The notes beneath the pieces were generated by a model, which had not been told where the DNA came from, did no database searches, and saw only the letters and a program-made list of their open reading frames with translations. A DNA stretch of 64,000 nt from Marsupella aquatica (taxonomy: Eukaryota > Marchantiophyta). Each line of letters opens with the position of its first letter. Position 1 is the first letter of the stretch. The stretch covers positions 22,506,001 to 22,570,000 of the forward strand of contig OZ316894.1 in the NCBI GenBank assembly GCA_973895155.1, written 5' to 3'. A program made the translations under genes and the position numbers. Positions 1-13,082 of this stretch are shown here, in pieces.

Positions 1-264
1 AGTAGAGTCCCATTGCGCGACACACACCGAAAAACGTAAACCCATGATTAATTTCAGCAGTTTTTTCAAATATAGATACCAGTAACTGCATGTCACGAGA
101 GTGACTCCGACAGCGTACTAAACCCACATCTATCGTCGCACGTCACTCAGACAACCAACGATTATAAAATTGGATCAACACAAGAAGAGATGGGCACAAA
201 AGAGACTTTCAGAGATTACAGATTGCACAACATTGCATAACATTTCTACAATGTTCTGACCTAC

Positions 265-1709
265 CGCAATGGCGTCAAATAGTTGAGTAGCATTGGGAAA
301 CCCCGGGGCCAGTCCAACCCCATTCACAACATCCACAGTAGCCGAACCGGCAAATCCAGCCAGCAGAAGAGCTTTCTTCAGGGAAGCCTCGGTTTGAATA
401 GTTGAAACTGACTGTCCAATCACCTGCATGCAAAACCCTATCTGCTTTAGATCACGGTCAAAACTCACCACCACTTACGAACTAATTCCCAGCTCAACGC
501 TACGACTAGTTTAGCTCCCTCTGTCATCGCCATCTATCCTTCTAGCCTTCCATTTTCTTCCTACGAGAATCTGAGAGTTCCGAAGAACGGACTGACGATC
601 ATTTTTCGATATAAGAGCCTGACTCACCACTACGCTGAGGTGAACAACACTGCACCCTGTAAATAACGGTTTCCTTCCAGATTTCCTGACGGGATTTTGG
701 AAACGATTAACGTAACCATCCTCAGCATCGACTACAAGCCACCTATTGTAACAGAAGCTCATCCACTGATTGGAAACTCTAGTTTGTTTTCGTATCTCTG
801 TACCCCACACAAGGGGTATTCTGCGATCATACTCGAAGGAATCTGACCGATTTATCTTGCTTACAGAAGATAGTACCTTTCCAATTAGTAAACTTTCATT
901 GGCAATAGCGTTTCCAATGATCGAATAGGTGCTAAGAGATCTTGCAAGACAAGGCGTGGCATGATACAGATCACCCTACCTGTGCTTCTTCCGGTGATAT
1001 CTCTCTCCTCGCAAGCGGCTCTTGGACAATCAACACACCACCAGGCTTAAGTGTTCTCGAGACCTCTGTTAGCCAAGCAAAAGTGTGGTGTCCCGGGGTC
1101 TCAGCAACAGATACGATCACATCCACTGCTGAAGATTCTGCTGGTAGCTTCCCTCCTGCAGATGTAACGAGTCGGGCGACAGTCAGACTTATAACCACGC
1201 AATTAATTCCATCATTTCGTCTATTCCAGCTGTAAGGGTGAACCATCAACCGATGGCTCTCGGGCCGGCTAAACCCTGGCTAACAAGAAACGGTCAATCA
1301 TAGCAACAAGTTTCCCTGGAAGGCAAGCTGGAAGTCCTGGCGACCTCCCACATGACAACCAAATGATTGCTCAGCACAACATCAGCAGAGCATATGCTTC
1401 CAGCATTCAGGCTCCACAGAAAATTTTAATGTAAGCAATGTCGGACAGTCAAATGGTCATCTCGAGTATGACTCATTGGTTCTCAAATTGAGAGAGAGAC
1501 GACTCAGACTTTTCAAAGAGTGCACGGAGGATGACCAAATGTATGAATGATGACGAACCAAGTCGTGAAGCCTGCGTCAGAATCGACAAGCTCTTCCCGG
1601 AATTGGTTTGCTCTGGAAACTCCTGCATAGTCCATACCACGGCGGTCGCTGGCAGCACATCAACATCGGTAACCAACAACACCGCCGTAGCTGCCGCGTT
1701 GCTACCCAT
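265..1709 (-). CDS. DRE2: Anamorsin/DRE2 (CIAPIN1) N-terminal half, partial at left edge
   Basis: DRE2 is a cytosolic Fe-S protein that takes electrons from a diflavin reductase (Tah18/ATR3) for cytosolic Fe-S cluster assembly. Three coding exons are visible on the minus strand: 1709-1559, 1155-980 and 423-265. The phases join (1-base overhang, then in frame) and all introns are GT-AG. Exon 1 has the family opening VLLVTDVDVLPATAVV and SILTQASRLG. Exon 2 gives PAESSAVDVIVSV and the methyltransferase-like signature EVSRTLKPGGVLIV. Exon 3 gives EASLKKALLLAGF. These match the degenerate SAM-methyltransferase-like domain of anamorsins in order. The C-terminal cysteine motifs that bind the clusters are not seen and must lie beyond base 1. 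The start is the ATG at 1709. The first donor (GTTCGT) is weak. Family identity is recognised from memory of conserved motifs; exon ends are inferred. Confidence 0.82.
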
Positions 1710-3440
1710 AGCGTGGTCGATGATAGTGGGTACAGACGCAGCTAAGACGCGATGAATTTCCCCGAAAAAAATCGTTTAAGCCCTTCTCCGGTGATTATCC
1801 AACCTTTCTCAGTCGAGCACTATGCCCACGACACCTCCTAATTCGAGAAACGCCCTGAGCTCCTCGTCGTCCACAAGTAGACTGTGAGAGCCAAATGCCA
1901 CAATATCTTAGGTTCTCAAGTATTGAAGCACAATCAATTTGGCGAACTTTCGCTGCCCTCAAGCGCTTTATCTCTGGTGATTTGACAATCGCAATCCAAC
2001 CTACACCACAGTCATAGCGCAACCCAATCCACAATCTGCTGATCCACAAGCTCTAACCGGACTAGACTCCCCACGCGACTCGTGCTACTGTGGATGGATG
2101 ATCTATCTAATACCGTATCTAGGGTTAAATGCTCTCCAGAGTAATGATATTAATGACACTGAAACCCGTACCCTTCGCTCGAATCCCTGCTGCCGTGCTG
2201 CGTTCCCATCGATCTCCCACTTTCCCACCACCTCTGCGACTAACTCTACTACCACCAACTACAACTAAAGTACTTTCAATGATGATTGAGTCTTCCTGGT
2301 GTTCGCCTCTCACTTAATTAATTTCTTGTCGTGCTTCCCTCGTGTGGCTGAAGCTCTACTAATCTGCTACTTCTTTTCCTCGTGTGAGTTCTGCGTAGTC
2401 TCCTGTAGCCCGGTTGGTTGTCGGGAATGTCCCCTCCTTACCACTCCCAAAGTACTCTCGCTTTTCCTTCACACGGACCACCACCAAAGCTGTCGGTAAA
2501 ACTGTCCACACACAACGACGATCCGCGCTCTCCCCTGTTTTGGAGGCACCTTATTAGTCAACAAAAACTCTCAACATATTAATCTCGTTCTGATGAAGAA
2601 TCATCACTCACAGGTTCAAATGGGTTTCATTATTCCAGCATCCGGATGATTCTGCAGAAAGATAACTCATAACGATGCAAACAGAATACCTTTACGTGCG
2701 CGGTACAACGAATTAAAAACTCCTCTCTTCCGCAATCGCCAATAATCCTACTTCAATTGACGAGGGGCTTCTGCGCCATGCTCCTGCGATTGTCCAAGAA
2801 CATGCTCCTGCGCCATGCTCCTGGACGAGGGGCTTCTGCGCCATGCTCCTGTGACGGACCATGCAAGCACGAGGAATCGAGGCAATAATTCTAGAACCTT
2901 CGCGGTCAAGATGGGCCCGATCGAATTGAGCGCAGGCTATCGTCCGTTAGATCACAGAAAGGGTGAGAAAAGAAGCCGGCATCGCTTTGCGCCTGACAAT
3001 CGGCAGAGGTCTTCTTTTGCAAGCCAGCTTCGTGACCTTCTCATGCTCCTCCTCTGCTCTTGTACAGAGTCCTCTTCGTGTGCCTCGTTGTTGTTTCCTT
3101 TACCTTCCGGCGCCGCATGCCCCTCGTCAGACGGGAATCGTCAGAGCGGCAGAGCCAGGCAGTCACGCAGACAGAGGGACGGGAGTTAGGGACCATGATG
3201 ACCGCAGGACGGGTACTGGGTAGGGGGTTGAGTTCCGTCGTTAGAGAGACCCGGTCGGCCGGTCCTGTCAAACGTACCGTCGAGAAAGAGATGTAAAAAT
3301 GTGAATACCTTCGAACTAAGGGTAGGGATAACCCCCTAGACGGAGCACGGGACGTATAGGGTAATGACGGGGTTTTGTGTGGGGTTATTATTAGGCCCTG
3401 TGACCAGAAAGTGAACAAATGTGCTTTGTGAGAGTAGATT
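1710..3440. other. Spacer upstream of DRE2, no gene seen
   Basis: This stretch should contain the DRE2 promoter and 5' UTR. Open frames here are short and resemble nothing I know. The only structure seen is a 28-bp direct repeat at 2759-2786 and 2824-2851 (GACGAGGGGCTTCTGCGCCA...), with further CATGCTCCTG copies between the two. Confidence 0.5.
2759..2851. repeat. Short direct repeat, 28 bp x 2
   Basis: Two identical 28-bp copies (2759-2786, 2824-2851) flank extra CATGCTCCTG units. Seen directly in the sequence. It looks like local slippage and has no coding sense that I can recognise. Confidence 0.85.
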
Positions 3441-6400
3441 TCAGATTAGAACCCAGCTCAAATAGTCATTAACAGCCTTATTTTTGCAGATCAAGAACAA
3501 ATGCAGCAGGGCGGGAGTCAAGTGGAGATGTGGAGTGGAGGGGTGAGACTGGACCTGCTTGGCTGCTTCCTGCCATATTGTCAATACATTGGGAGTCATC
3601 GCTGTCGGGATGGAGGCACGGTGGGAGACTGGGAGCATTTGCAAGGGAGGGAGAATGGATAAGGTCGAGGGGGGAGGCATAATGAATGCAAGGAGTGGAG
3701 GTTACGAGACGAGGCCAGTATTGAAGACCATATTGTCGGGCATGGGACATGCCCTGGACGGAGACAGAGAGGAGGGGCCAACGTGAGGTATTCAAGATGG
3801 TATTGTCGGGCGTGGGAGCCCTGGCAAGTGAATCGGACGGATACGAAAAATCCAATGCCTGTATCTAACAGTCAGTTTTGATTCCCGCCAAAATTGAAAT
3901 TTGTAACGGGACAAAGGATGAAATTGGCGGCATTGCCTATTATAGTGTTAGATATTTGCCAGGAAAAACAATTACCAGGTAAGACTTCCAGGGCACCAGG
4001 TTATGGAAATGGTAGCATCTAGTAGACTAGGAATTATATGTAGGGTAACCATAGCTCAAAGGGGGTTAAGGGAATCTAATCCCTGAGGGTAATGAGCCAA
4101 TGGTTTCCAAGGATGGCCCTTGAGTGACCATGGATTAATAAGCATAAATCTCAAGTGTAATTTTATTCTATTTGATGCTTGGAAACTTTTACTGAAATTG
4201 GATGGTACTCCAGACTGGCTAATGAAGGGGACCAAACTATCATAACCCCTAGGCTAGGTTGGCAGAGCATAATGGATCATGACCCTTTGAAATACAAAGA
4301 AAAAAGTACATAACAGGTTAAATAAACTAAATTATTTAGGTTATATCACAGGCCGCAGGTTGCAGTCCGGAACATGATAAAATACAATCAAAAAAGAGAC
4401 GTCAATATGCGCTACTGTCGAGGGCACCGTCGAATTGATACTACGGCACTAGAGCGAAGGGATTGTCGTCGACAAAGAGGACGGGAGAAAAGCCCCCAAC
4501 CATGACCGCACGGGCTGGTGTACGGTGTATCTTGCCATGGAGAAAAAGACGTACAGATACGGTAAGGTCGTGGCATCATCGAACTACCAGTAGGGAACCA
4601 GGGATATGGGATTACCGTCGAGAGTGAGAGAAAGGACGGGAGAGTACAGGGCCGACGACAGGAGGATGTCAGCACACTCAGAGCGCAGTCGGCGCGTGCT
4701 TGTTGGCCAGGCAGCACGGGTCGTCACCCTCTCTGCCAAGCCATGGCACACGCGGCGCCCTATGACAGCTTGGAAACACGCAGGACATCCTCTCCCGGCG
4801 TACTTCGGTCGAAATCAAATAATGCCCCAGTCAGCACGTCAACAGGCCATTGACGCCAAGCCCCAGCACCTCGTTTGAGACTTTGAGCTGTCTGGGAAGG
4901 AGGGAAGGCAGCAGCGAGTCACCCATGGAACCAGGGAGTATAAGGTGGCGCGTTGGAGTCAGCCACCCCTACGATGAGGTGGCCAACCAAGTCCTCACCT
5001 ACCAGGTTGAAGGCGATTAAACTGTCTCCTGGTCTCAGGATGACTGTGGTGGTGGCGGCTCAAAATCATATGGAGAAGCTATTGGTGACAAAACATAGAT
5101 ATCAAAATGCCAGAACTCAATGCCAGAATATTGACAAAACTCAATCAGAAGGATTGGTGGCCAATAATATCGAGATGTCAAAGACCGACTGTAGCATACC
5201 AATTGTCTGATGAGAAATTGTACCCAAAGGTGCCATCAAATGATACTGTAGTGTCATCCAGATTCGCACAGAAGGAGAATAATTGTGAATTTGACTGACA
5301 AAATATTTTAGAGTGATAATAGTGGGACATCAAAAGAATTTTGTCATATATTTAAGAAGATTCTACGCATCCCAGTGTAGACATGACTTCTCAGCGTGAA
5401 CATCACGCTTAAAATTAAAATATGAAGAATATTATTCTGGGCTTGCAAGTGAAAGTCAGGATGACCTAGAAATAAGGCAGAATACCCAGATGGATTTTTG
5501 CAATGGGTATGGACCAAGGCCAAACAGCATGTTCACTAGGATGATACGTTTAACTCATCCTTCTAGAACATGTATGACCTGTAAACTCTCCACAACCGGT
5601 TGAAGGAGGTATTGGGTCACTTCACCTAGTAATCCATCTGTTAGAGCCGGTTTCATGTTGTCACTACTGATCTGGAGTTAATTCATCCAAAGCCCGCTTA
5701 CTAGGCTTCTCCAATGAGCAGATGAACTTTATCATTGTTGCAGGTGATTTTGATGAGTTTTAGAACTCCTGCCATGAATTATTGCTTGTTGCTTGTCGTT
5801 TGTGTGTGGTGCCTGATAGTTCCAAATGATCTATATAGGCATCGGATCAAGAAGAGAAAGCCTCGATAATTGTCGTTGCTACTCCTCAATCCAACAATAA
5901 AGTTTACACTTGCATCTTTCACCTGTTCGGACATTTAGTTTTGTTGCATTCGATCACTACATACATATGTCCACATGCTGCTTGAGCTCAAGAAATCCAG
6001 TAGAAGGGGGCAAGAGCATTACATAATGTCTTCAATCTGTAATTGACAAAGGACTGTCAATTGGCAACAATTGTCTACTTGCATAGCTCCAATCTGCTAC
6101 CGGAAAAGTTAAAGATCGAATGAAATAATGGGGATGAATTATTGAGCCTCAACCAGATTAGATAGCCCGATAGTAGTGCCAGCATAGTGTTCTGCTCATC
6201 CATAACCAGCATAAACAAACTTAATTGTTAGTTGCACAGGATAACATCAAACTGAACAGCTGTTAGCAGTGTTTCCTCACTCTCTAACTTTTATTTATAA
6301 AGTGCAAACAGGAGCTAGAGTTGGGGTCTAGATTTCTAGAGTGAAGCATCTAGACTAGATAAAGACAATATTAATAAGGACAAATTGAAACAATAACAAA

Positions 6401-8527
6401 AACAGGAATGGGGGCAAAGATGAAGACAAACAACATAGATCCTTTTGCAAAGGTTTTTTTCCTTATCCCTACTAATGTTCAAAGAATGGGCATTCAGGCT
6501 TGTCAATTATAGGCAAAATACCTCTGGGCTTTATATCCCAGGCTTGCTCATTTGTATGATGTAAGTTGTTATCTCTTAAACTAGCCATTTATTTACTTCC
6601 CAGGGTCTACCTTTAGCTATGTTTCTCACACAAACTCTTTTTTCCAGATTTGACGAGAGTTGTTAAAGTGACACAGTACTTTAGTAACTTTTCCTCTCAC
6701 TCGACTTGGCAGGTTTTGTTGAATCTTCTTGCTACCTTGTACTTGGGTTTGACACTTGTGTGCTTTGTTGATGACCATCTTTAGTGAGAAAGAATTAAAC
6801 AATGTCTATGGTTTGCATTTGGTACCCATTGACTCATTTAATTCTATGTCATTCAGGGTTCTCATCAAACCTTCCATGGGACATGTCTTCCCTGAACATC
6901 TTCAATTCACCTTCTTGCAAGACTGGATGTACATTGGGAGTGCAGCTGGTGTTGTTTAACTCCATTGTGAGCTCCATTTACCATTTTCCAATTCATCAAA
7001 GAATGGAATCCATCATCTGTTCCATTTGATTAATCATGTCAAACGGCTAAGTAATAGGGTTACTTTATGGACAAACTATAACTTACATCATATTTAATTT
7101 TTCATTTGAGGGACTACCAAGTTCTGCCCAAAACACCCCACAGCTACACTTAATATATTTTTTTATGGTTTGCATGTAAATTGTTTTTGACCTTTTTGTT
7201 TGCCATTGTTGATGTGCTTTGGGGCTTTGGGCTGTAGGCCAGATGTTTACCTCTCATGAAGATATGGTATATATGAGAGGTCTCAAGGCAGGGGCTTATC
7301 ATCCATATTGGCCTGAAATTGATGGGCTACCTAGCAATGGTCAAATACAAGTCAACACCCAAAGTCACATTTGTGAGATAGTCCATAGTTGGGAAAGTTT
7401 TTTGTACTTGGGTTGTGGACAAACAGTCAGGTACTTAGATCTTATCTATAAGAGAGCCATTGCTCCATCATGAGTCTCAATTTGGTTTGTTAGCCAGTGG
7501 CATTTGAAAATGATGGTCCATGTGAGCTTAGGACCGAGGCTTTATGGGTTTTGAGATTTGGTGTGGTCCTCAATGACAAACAGTCTACCTATGCAAAAAT
7601 ATTCAGCATTGAATAACTTAGCTACGTGAGTGGCATCCATCCCTACAAATGGCCTATCTTACATAGTTCAAGGCATTTTGTGCTGATTTTGGGGCAGGGT
7701 ATATTCAAAAACATCTCTTATCAAACTTGTATACAGTCTGATAGAGCCCCAGTATCATCCTGTTTCACTTTCCTCACATAAGAAGGAATCTTCTTACATA
7801 AAGTAAGCCTGATGTAAGCCTAATCACCCCTTATTTTTTTATGACTCCTTGTCGTGCTCTTTGGGCAGTCCCCCGGGTTGTCCGCTTTGTGGTGTCAACA
7901 GACTCTGTCTCTCAAAAATATTTTCCAAACCCTTATTTGAGGTACCCATGTTCTAGCTAATAGTGGACTAACCTTCTCCTCAACCCAATGTCTCTAGTGT
8001 CGCGCATGCCTCCACAAGTGTATATGTCAAGATTGAGCAAACTTATGAATTAGGTAGCAAATAAGGTTTCAGTCCAAACCAAACGTAGCGCGCTTACCTC
8101 AATCCACATGGAACACAGAACATGACTTTAAACCTACTACAAGTCTAAGTTTGTGCGCCTCAATATAAGCCTCAATCCACATGGAGCACAAAACATGACT
8201 TAGCTGATGACCACAGTACCGTTGTTGTTGAAAATCCTGTTGCGCAAAGACAACAAGGAGCCGGTCAATATTTAGGGTCAACCAGAAGCTTAAGGAGCTT
8301 CTCGACTAGATGGTGAAGCAGTTCAGTTTTGAGGGCTGGAGATTGAGTAACAGTCAAATCTTTGTTCTGGTTCTAGAATTGGTCTTTGTTAACTTTGTCA
8401 TTATCATTCAGTCATCCTTGTAGGTCAACAAGGATGTCTTTTTGGTCCCCTTGTGTTGTTGGCCCACAATCTTAATATGGAGATTGAGCATATCGTATGC
8501 CCATCTGGTGTCATGAATCTTGATCTC
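3441..8527. other. Gene-free spacer with decayed repeats
   Basis: No open frame here looks like a known protein. Items seen: a purine-rich block at about 3510-3790 with a repeated ATATTGTCGGGCRTGGGA motif; an LTR-like fragment near 5700-5950 with a TATA-like CTATATAGG at about 5831 and AATAAA at 5896; a short copy of a dispersed repeat at 6290-6361; and a 32-bp direct repeat at 8097-8128 and 8170-8201. The LTR-like reading of 5700-5950 is only an impression, because no partner copy is present in the window. Confidence 0.45.
6290..6361 (+). repeat. Dispersed repeat R1, short copy
   Basis: About 70 bp match the left end of two longer copies at 25661-25996 and 52192-52546. The shared core runs TTATAAAGTGC..AC...TAGAGTTGGGG followed by TTCTAGAGTGAAGC.TCTAGA. 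The rest of the unit is missing. Family class is unknown. Confidence 0.7.
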
Positions 8528-8532
8528 AATGC
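8528..8532. other. Target-site duplication, left copy
   Basis: AATGC directly precedes the left LTR and recurs directly after the right LTR at 14577-14581. This is the 5-bp duplication expected of a Ty1/copia integrase. Confidence 0.95.
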
Positions 8533-8855
8533 TGTGGGGAGAAATCAGATCAGGAAAAACACTCCAAACATACATGTGCTCAATAGTTACGTGGTTCGCC
8601 TCAAGGTTGACTACGTCCACGGGAAAACCAAGCTTTATTAACGGTTATGTGTCTACTCAAGCATCACCATAGCTCTCATCTCTTCAAGCTCTCATCTCTT
8701 GCTATATCACTGTGTTCTCTCTTGAGAACTCTCTTGTGTGTTCTCACACCACATAGAAGTTGAAGAGATAAGGACCAACTCTTCAACTAGGGTTTACTCT
8801 AACCCTAGTTAACATACTAACCATAGTTCAACCCAAGACTGAGTTAACCTCTACA
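8533..8855 (-). repeat. 3' LTR of the copia element
   Basis: 323 bp, identical in length to the other LTR and differing at five sites, all transitions. Because the element is on the minus strand, this left copy is the 3' LTR. It carries, on the minus strand, the CGTGGACGTAG...GAACCACGT box widely seen in plant copia LTRs. Here the GAC form replaces the GGC of the other copy. Confidence 0.96.
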
Positions 8856-8868
8856 AACTCCCCCTTGA
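8856..8868 (-). other. Polypurine tract
   Basis: Read on the minus strand, AAGGGGGAGTT abuts the 3' LTR start. This is the expected primer site for plus-strand DNA synthesis. Confidence 0.9.
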
Positions 8869-9049
8869 CTCACGTCTTGGGAGGGTTCATAACATTGTCT
8901 TTTCCTTACAAGTTCCTCTGCGGGAAGTTCAAGACAGTAGGGCCAAAAGACCCTCCCCCTAATGCAAGGGTTAACTAGAACTAAGCCGTAGCCGATAAGC
9001 CATCGGATGGAGTACTCATGTAGAGACATTTTCTTGGTTAACTCTATAT

Positions 9050-9727
9050 TTACAATATTTGTAAATAATTACAATGCCTTGAAAAACTATTGGAGTCTAA
9101 TACTTTGGTAAAAGCATCCGCTGGATTAAGCTTTCCATCAATCTTGACAAGCTCAAATTCATCATCCGATAATGCCTGTCGGATGAAATGATAGCGGACA
9201 TTAATGTGCTTTACCCTGCCATCCATCACCTGATTCTTGGCAGTGTAAATTGCACTTTGACTGTCACAATGAAGATATACACACTCCTGTGATAAACCCA
9301 TCTCCGTGACAAGCTTTTTCAACCAAATGGTCTCTGATGCTGCTTCTGCTGCTGCTACATACTCGGCATCCATAGTAGACTTTGCAACACACTTTTGGAG
9401 AGTAGACTTCCAACTAATGCATCCACCAGCAAGTGTAAATACATATCCAGTTGTCGATCTCCTCTTATCCAGATCACCTGCGTAGTCTGCATCCACATAA
9501 CCTTGAAGCACTTTCATATTGTTTGAACTTGCATCAAACAATAAACCCTTCTTAGTGGAACCTCTGATGTAGCGCAAAATCCATTTCACTGCTTCCCAAT
9601 GAACTTTTCCTGGATTTGCCATGTATCTGCTTACCTTGCTAACGGCATAAGCTATGTCTGGTCGGGTGCATACCATGAGATACATTAAACTACCCACAGC
9701 ACTTTCATAAGGAACTTTGGACATCAA
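9050..9727 (-). pseudogene. Copia RNase H region
   Basis: A 225-codon open stretch matches the end of copia polyproteins. It contains the SAVGSLMYLMVCTRPDIAYA segment, the YVDADYAGD and STTGYVF motifs of the RNase H start, DAEYVAAAEAA, and the closing NPADAFTK signature. It is out of frame with the reverse transcriptase segment to its right (upstream on the minus strand), so a frameshift lies between 9796 and 9727. It is part of one broken polyprotein and not a separate gene. Confidence 0.9.
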
Positions 9728-9795
9728 ACTTTTTTATGTCGCATCCGATGGACAAAATGCTGTAGAAATATTGAAATGCCTTGCCAAAGGAACAC

Positions 9796-10734
9796 TCACA
9801 GCCTTAGCATCTGCCATGTTGAATTTTGAGAGTACCTTCTCTGCATATCTTTTCTGCTTAGCCAAAGTTTGGCTTTGTTAACATCCCTGACAATCTCCAT
9901 GCCTAGGATCCTCTTGGCTGTGCCCAAATCCTTCATCTTAAACTCAGAACTGAATTGGGCCTTAAGCTTATCAACTTCGCCCCTATCCTGTGCTGCAATG
10001 AGCATGTCATCCACATAAAGTACAAGGATGACAAGCTTAAAACCTGTGTTGTTCACACGCCTTATGTAAACACATGGATCATACACGCTTCGCATAAATC
10101 CAAGCGATTTCAAAAATTCATCAAAACGCTTGTTCCACTGCCTTGGGCTCTGCTTTAATCCATACAAGGATTTTAGCAATCTGCATACCAAATTTTCCTT
10201 GCCCTTTTGCACAAAACCCTTTGGTTGCCTCATGTAAATCACCTCATCCAACGATCCATATAAGAATGTCGTGACAACATCCATTTGATCTAAAACCAGA
10301 TCAAATAAAACTACAAGAGCACATAGCAAACGTATTGTTGAATACTTTGCTACGGGTGAAAAAACCTCATTGTAGTCTATACCTTTCTGTTGAGTAAAAC
10401 CCTTGGCTACCAACTAAGCCTTAAATATCTTCTCAGCATCCTCCGTGGGTCCATCTTTCTTCCTATACACCCACTTGCTGTCAACAGCCAGCTTGTCACT
10501 AGGTAGACTTGTGAGTTCCCAAGTCTTGTTATCATGAAGTGATTTCATTTCCATGCGCATCGCCGCCTGCCACTGTTGCTTCTCTATAGAAGCTAGGACC
10601 TCTCGAAATGAGGATGGATCTCCATCTTCTGTCACCAATGCATCAATAGATTCTTCATCCAAATCCACTTGATCAGAAGGAAGCCAAGTTCCATACCTTT
10701 CTCGGACTTGACGTTTGCGAGTTCCTCTTCGCAC
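9796..10734 (-). pseudogene. Copia reverse transcriptase region, one internal stop
   Basis: Two abutting open stretches (10734-10414 and 10413-9796) are in the same frame, split by one TAG. The first ends ...KWVYRKKDG, the second opens with LVAKGFTQQKG, IDYNEVFSPVAK and QMDVVTTFLYG. The catalytic YVDD is intact (LYVDDMLIA). Family members usually read through the stop position with an arginine (K-A-R-L-V-A-K-G), so the stop is a lesion in this copy. A second stop lies just upstream near 10744. Confidence 0.92.
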
Positions 10735-10746
10735 TGAAGACTCTGG

Positions 10747-11670
10747 CTAATTTGATTGTAGTGTGCTTTGCCTTACAGTAGTGTCAACATATTCTTCATT
10801 TGACACATACTCTCCTCTTAAATCCTCTAGAGGAGGAGATTGCACTTTATTAGTAGTAGGGAATTGATCTATCTCCCCCTCCTTCAATGATTTTTCTTCA
10901 TTGAAGGATACATCCTGACTAACAAGTAACTTGCAATCAACTGGATCCCACAACCGATAACCTTTAACTTCACGTTGATAACCAAGAAAAATGCATTTCT
11001 GGGCTCTAGGATCTAGCTTAGTCCTATTGTTGCTAGGAACATGTGCATATGTTTCACAGCCAAAAATCCTAAGCTTTGAATAATCAGCAGGTCGATTGTG
11101 CCATAGCTCAAAGGGGGTTTTGTAAGTAATTGCCCGACTAGGAGAGAGATTTACTAGATAAGCAGCTATGTTGACAGCTTCTGCCCAAAATATTTGTGGC
11201 AATTTAGAGTGGCTCAACATGCTCCTTGCTCGCTCCAACAAGGTGCGGTTGAGTCGCTCAGCAACACCATTTTGCTCAGGAGTGTACACAGTTGTGAGAT
11301 GGTGAGTAATTCCCTTATTTGCACAATACGTGTTGAACTCGCCAGAGGTGTATTCACCACCATTATCTGATCGTAGATATCTCACATTCTTTGCAGTCTG
11401 TGTCTCAACTTGAGCTACCCATTGTTTGAAGATGGAAAGCACTTCAAAATTATGGGCAATGAAATAAATCCAAACAAACCTTGAGTAATCATCGATAAAC
11501 GATACATAGTATTGTTTGCCTGAATGTGAGGAAACCGGAGCAGGACCCCACACATCGGAATGAATGTACTCAAGTACAACTTTAGAATGATGAATGGCAG
11601 TTGGAAATAGAGTTCTTGTTTTCTTGCCGACAATGCAATGATCACAAAAACTCAACTTGCATGCTTGCAA
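10747..11670 (-). pseudogene. Copia integrase region
   Basis: About 300 codons cover part of the zinc-binding segment (FCDHC), the integrase core with HSDVWGP, RSDNGGEY and NGVAERLNRTL (the three acidic catalytic residues present), and the GKKT/KCIFLGY region typical of copia integrase. It is out of frame with gag-protease to its right: the G-H-M-S-E pre-integrase motif is shifted near 11718. It ends in a stop before the reverse transcriptase. Confidence 0.93.
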
Positions 11671-11717
11671 TCCTGGTAGGAGATGTCACTTGTGTAGGAT
11701 TTCCAAACTTTTTTCAC

Positions 11718-13082
11718 TCATGTGACCAGCTGAGCATGCCATAAATTGATTTTCTCCTCCTGAGATGTGATCAAATTGACTTCAGCAAGAAGTGTGGTGC
11801 CTTCCAAGACATAGATGTTTCTTTTCCTCTTGCCAATAAGAACTTCAGTTGATCCATGCGTGACTGTTAACACCCCATCAGTTGCACTCCATTGATAACC
11901 CTTCGCATCCAAGTAGCCAAGAGAAATTAAATTCTTACAGATTTCTGGAATGTGTCTGACATTTGATAGAGTACAGTACTTGCCACCGGGTAGTTGAATC
12001 TTTACGGATCCAATCCCTAAAACTTTGCAAGAATAATTATTTCCCATCAAAACAGATCCATGGATAGGAGTGTAGGATGAGAAAAGTTCACGCATATAGC
12101 ACATGTGATACGAGCAAGCAAAATCCAAGATCCATTGACAATCCTCAACTTGGGAAATGGTACACAATGCAAATCCTTCACTATCCTCTTCTCGAACAAC
12201 TACTTGGGCTGAAGAATCGGCAACTTCCTTGAATGTGTCTTTGACGCGACAATCCTTCTTCATGTGGCCCACTTTGTCACACTTCCAACACTTTATCTCA
12301 CGAGTAGACTTGGATGGTGATTTGGATCGAGATCTAGATCTGGATCTAAACCTCCTCCTACCAAAAGATCGGTCGTGTAACCTTCCTCGCTCCATGGGAA
12401 GTGGGTTAAACCTTTTGTTTTCATGAGATGGCTCCCTTGATTTACCTCTTTCTACCAACAGTGCTGTTGATGATGAGGTTGAGGTAGGATGAGTTGAAGA
12501 GACCAGCTTAGACTGCATGTCATCGGTCAACAGGGCACTCACCACATCATTGTAGGATATAGTTATCTTATCACGGAATAGAAGAACTCGAGACAAAGAT
12601 TGGTACGAAGGTGGTAGTGAGCTCAAGAGTTGTAAGGCTTTCTTTTTTTCGCTCGAATGCTCCCCCAAATTCTCTAGGTCAACCATAAGATCATTGAACT
12701 GATCGATATGATCTTGAATCTTGACTCCATCAGCCATTTTGAATTGCATGAGCTTCAGGCTTGCATACATTCGGTTTGATATCTCCTTCTTGTAGTACTT
12801 GTTGCGCAATGCTTGAAACAAGTCCGTCACCGTTTGTGTTGCTTTTTCCTCGAATTGCTTCTTCACATTGTTTTTCAGGTACATGCCAACAATACTTACC
12901 GCTTGATCATGGAGATCATGCCAATCATCATCTTCCATCTCCTTGGGTTGAGATCTTAGTACCTTGCCTAGGCCCATCGCCCTAAGTGCATCCCTCACGT
13001 TACGTTCCCACATTGTATAGTCCATCCGACCATCAAATTTTTCCACCTCAAACCTTTGACCTCCAATCCTAATAGTCGCCAT
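11718..13082 (-). pseudogene. Copia gag-protease region with altered protease active site
   Basis: A 454-codon frame begins at ATG 13082. It holds the copia gag domain, a basic RS-rich linker near residues 240-260, a CCHC zinc knuckle CWKCDKVGHMKKDC at about residue 264, and a retroviral-type aspartic protease start near residue 315. The family has D-S-G or D-T-G at the active site; here the codons read D-F-A (WILDFACSYHMC), which removes the Ser/Thr and Gly needed for the catalytic loop. The frame ends at TGA within the pre-integrase GHMSE motif, which continues in another frame. Confidence 0.93.

Noticed and set aside
3041-3418. 125-codon minus-strand open frame
   Set aside because: No ATG-anchored or family-like content. 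Overlapping frames on both strands are equally open, as expected by chance.
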